DNA of 64,000 bases from Anseranas semipalmata (lineage: Eukaryota > Chordata > Aves > Anseriformes > Anseranatidae): assembly GCA_013399115.1 (NCBI GenBank), contig VXAA01003159.1, positions 11,367 to 75,366 of the forward strand. The letters run 5' to 3'. The translations under genes were made by a program, and so were the position numbers. Below, in pieces: positions 63,601-64,000 of this stretch. The notes beneath the pieces are model-generated. The model saw only the letters and a program-made list of their open reading frames with translations, ran no database searches and had not been told where the DNA came from. Position 1 is the first letter of the stretch. Every line of letters begins with the position of its first letter.

Positions 63601-64000
63601 AGAGATACCAGTGGGTTAAGGAAATCTGTAGTCTGACTCTGTGAGGAGAGAGAACTTTTGAGTTTAATGCTGGCTAAAGGGAGCTGAAGCTTCAGAAGAA
63701 ATACGCTCTAGTATCGGATTTATTTTACAATAGGAAACTGTTTTTTTCAGGTTCTTTGCAAGCAAACAATTGTGTGTAACAGACACATTCAATATTATCT
63801 TTCCCTTTCCAAAGAAACAATTTGCCAGGTCTGAACTTTAGATAACTGCGTATGTAAAAAAGGGATATGCTAACCTGTGATCTTTGTGTTGATGAGAAAT
63901 TTCTCCAAACAGAACCAACAGCATGAAAAATAGCCATATGTTTTTTTTTTGAAGGATTTTTAGTGACCCTAGACATCATGAGTCCTATGGCCCAAAGAAG
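57638..64000. other. Non-coding stretch, no recognised gene
   Basis: AT-rich DNA with unrecognised short open frames. The plus frame 59039-59401 (120 codons) covers a somewhat GC-richer patch at about 59160-59340 but has no recognisable domain or supported splice sites. Plus 61203-61406 (67 codons) and minus 62388-62672 (94 codons) are similar. A T run lies at 58739-58754. No RNA gene or transposon was recognised. Confidence 0.5.

Overview
The window looks like AT-rich, non-coding DNA from a bird nuclear genome. The bird assignment rests on repeats. CR1 LINE copies carry the 3' end ...CCATTCTATGA typical of birds and reptiles. Two LTRs share a TTTGGCTGGGATAGAGTTAA-like start that I recognise as a common avian endogenous retrovirus LTR. 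I see no intact protein-coding gene, no tRNA, rRNA or snRNA gene, no CRISPR array and no bacterial-style operon. Open reading frames are short and unrecognised, many run through homopolymers or N runs, and most look like chance or repeat remnants.

Layout: 1-12206 is single-copy-looking DNA with simple repeats and one slightly odd minus-strand open stretch (4290-4917). An apparently solo ERV LTR lies at 12207-12820 and contains a 30-bp perfectly alternating purine-pyrimidine tract. A related LTR lies at 15761-16149 and is broken by an N gap; a CR1 3' scrap follows at 16503-16551. A worn minus-strand CR1-type ORF2 (endonuclease to start of reverse transcriptase) spans 24360-25570. At 32690-34811 an old plus-strand CR1 faces a younger minus-strand CR1 tail to tail, followed by a pyrimidine minisatellite (about 34850-35007). 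From 35008 to 55340 there is another long gene-free stretch, with weak coding-like frames on the minus strand (45779-47390) and patches that may be conserved non-coding sequence. A third old plus-strand CR1 lies at 56370-57637. The remainder to 64000 shows nothing I can name.

The strongest direct observations concern the assembly. At three places sequence is written twice around N characters (34131-34671, 45236-45292, 55341-56230), and one gap (15793-15821) is clearly too short. In two of these cases the correct order can be largely inferred from the window itself. No genes here work together in a pathway. The likeliest biological reading is an intergenic or intronic gene desert shaped by repeat insertion. 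I did not find a new biological system.
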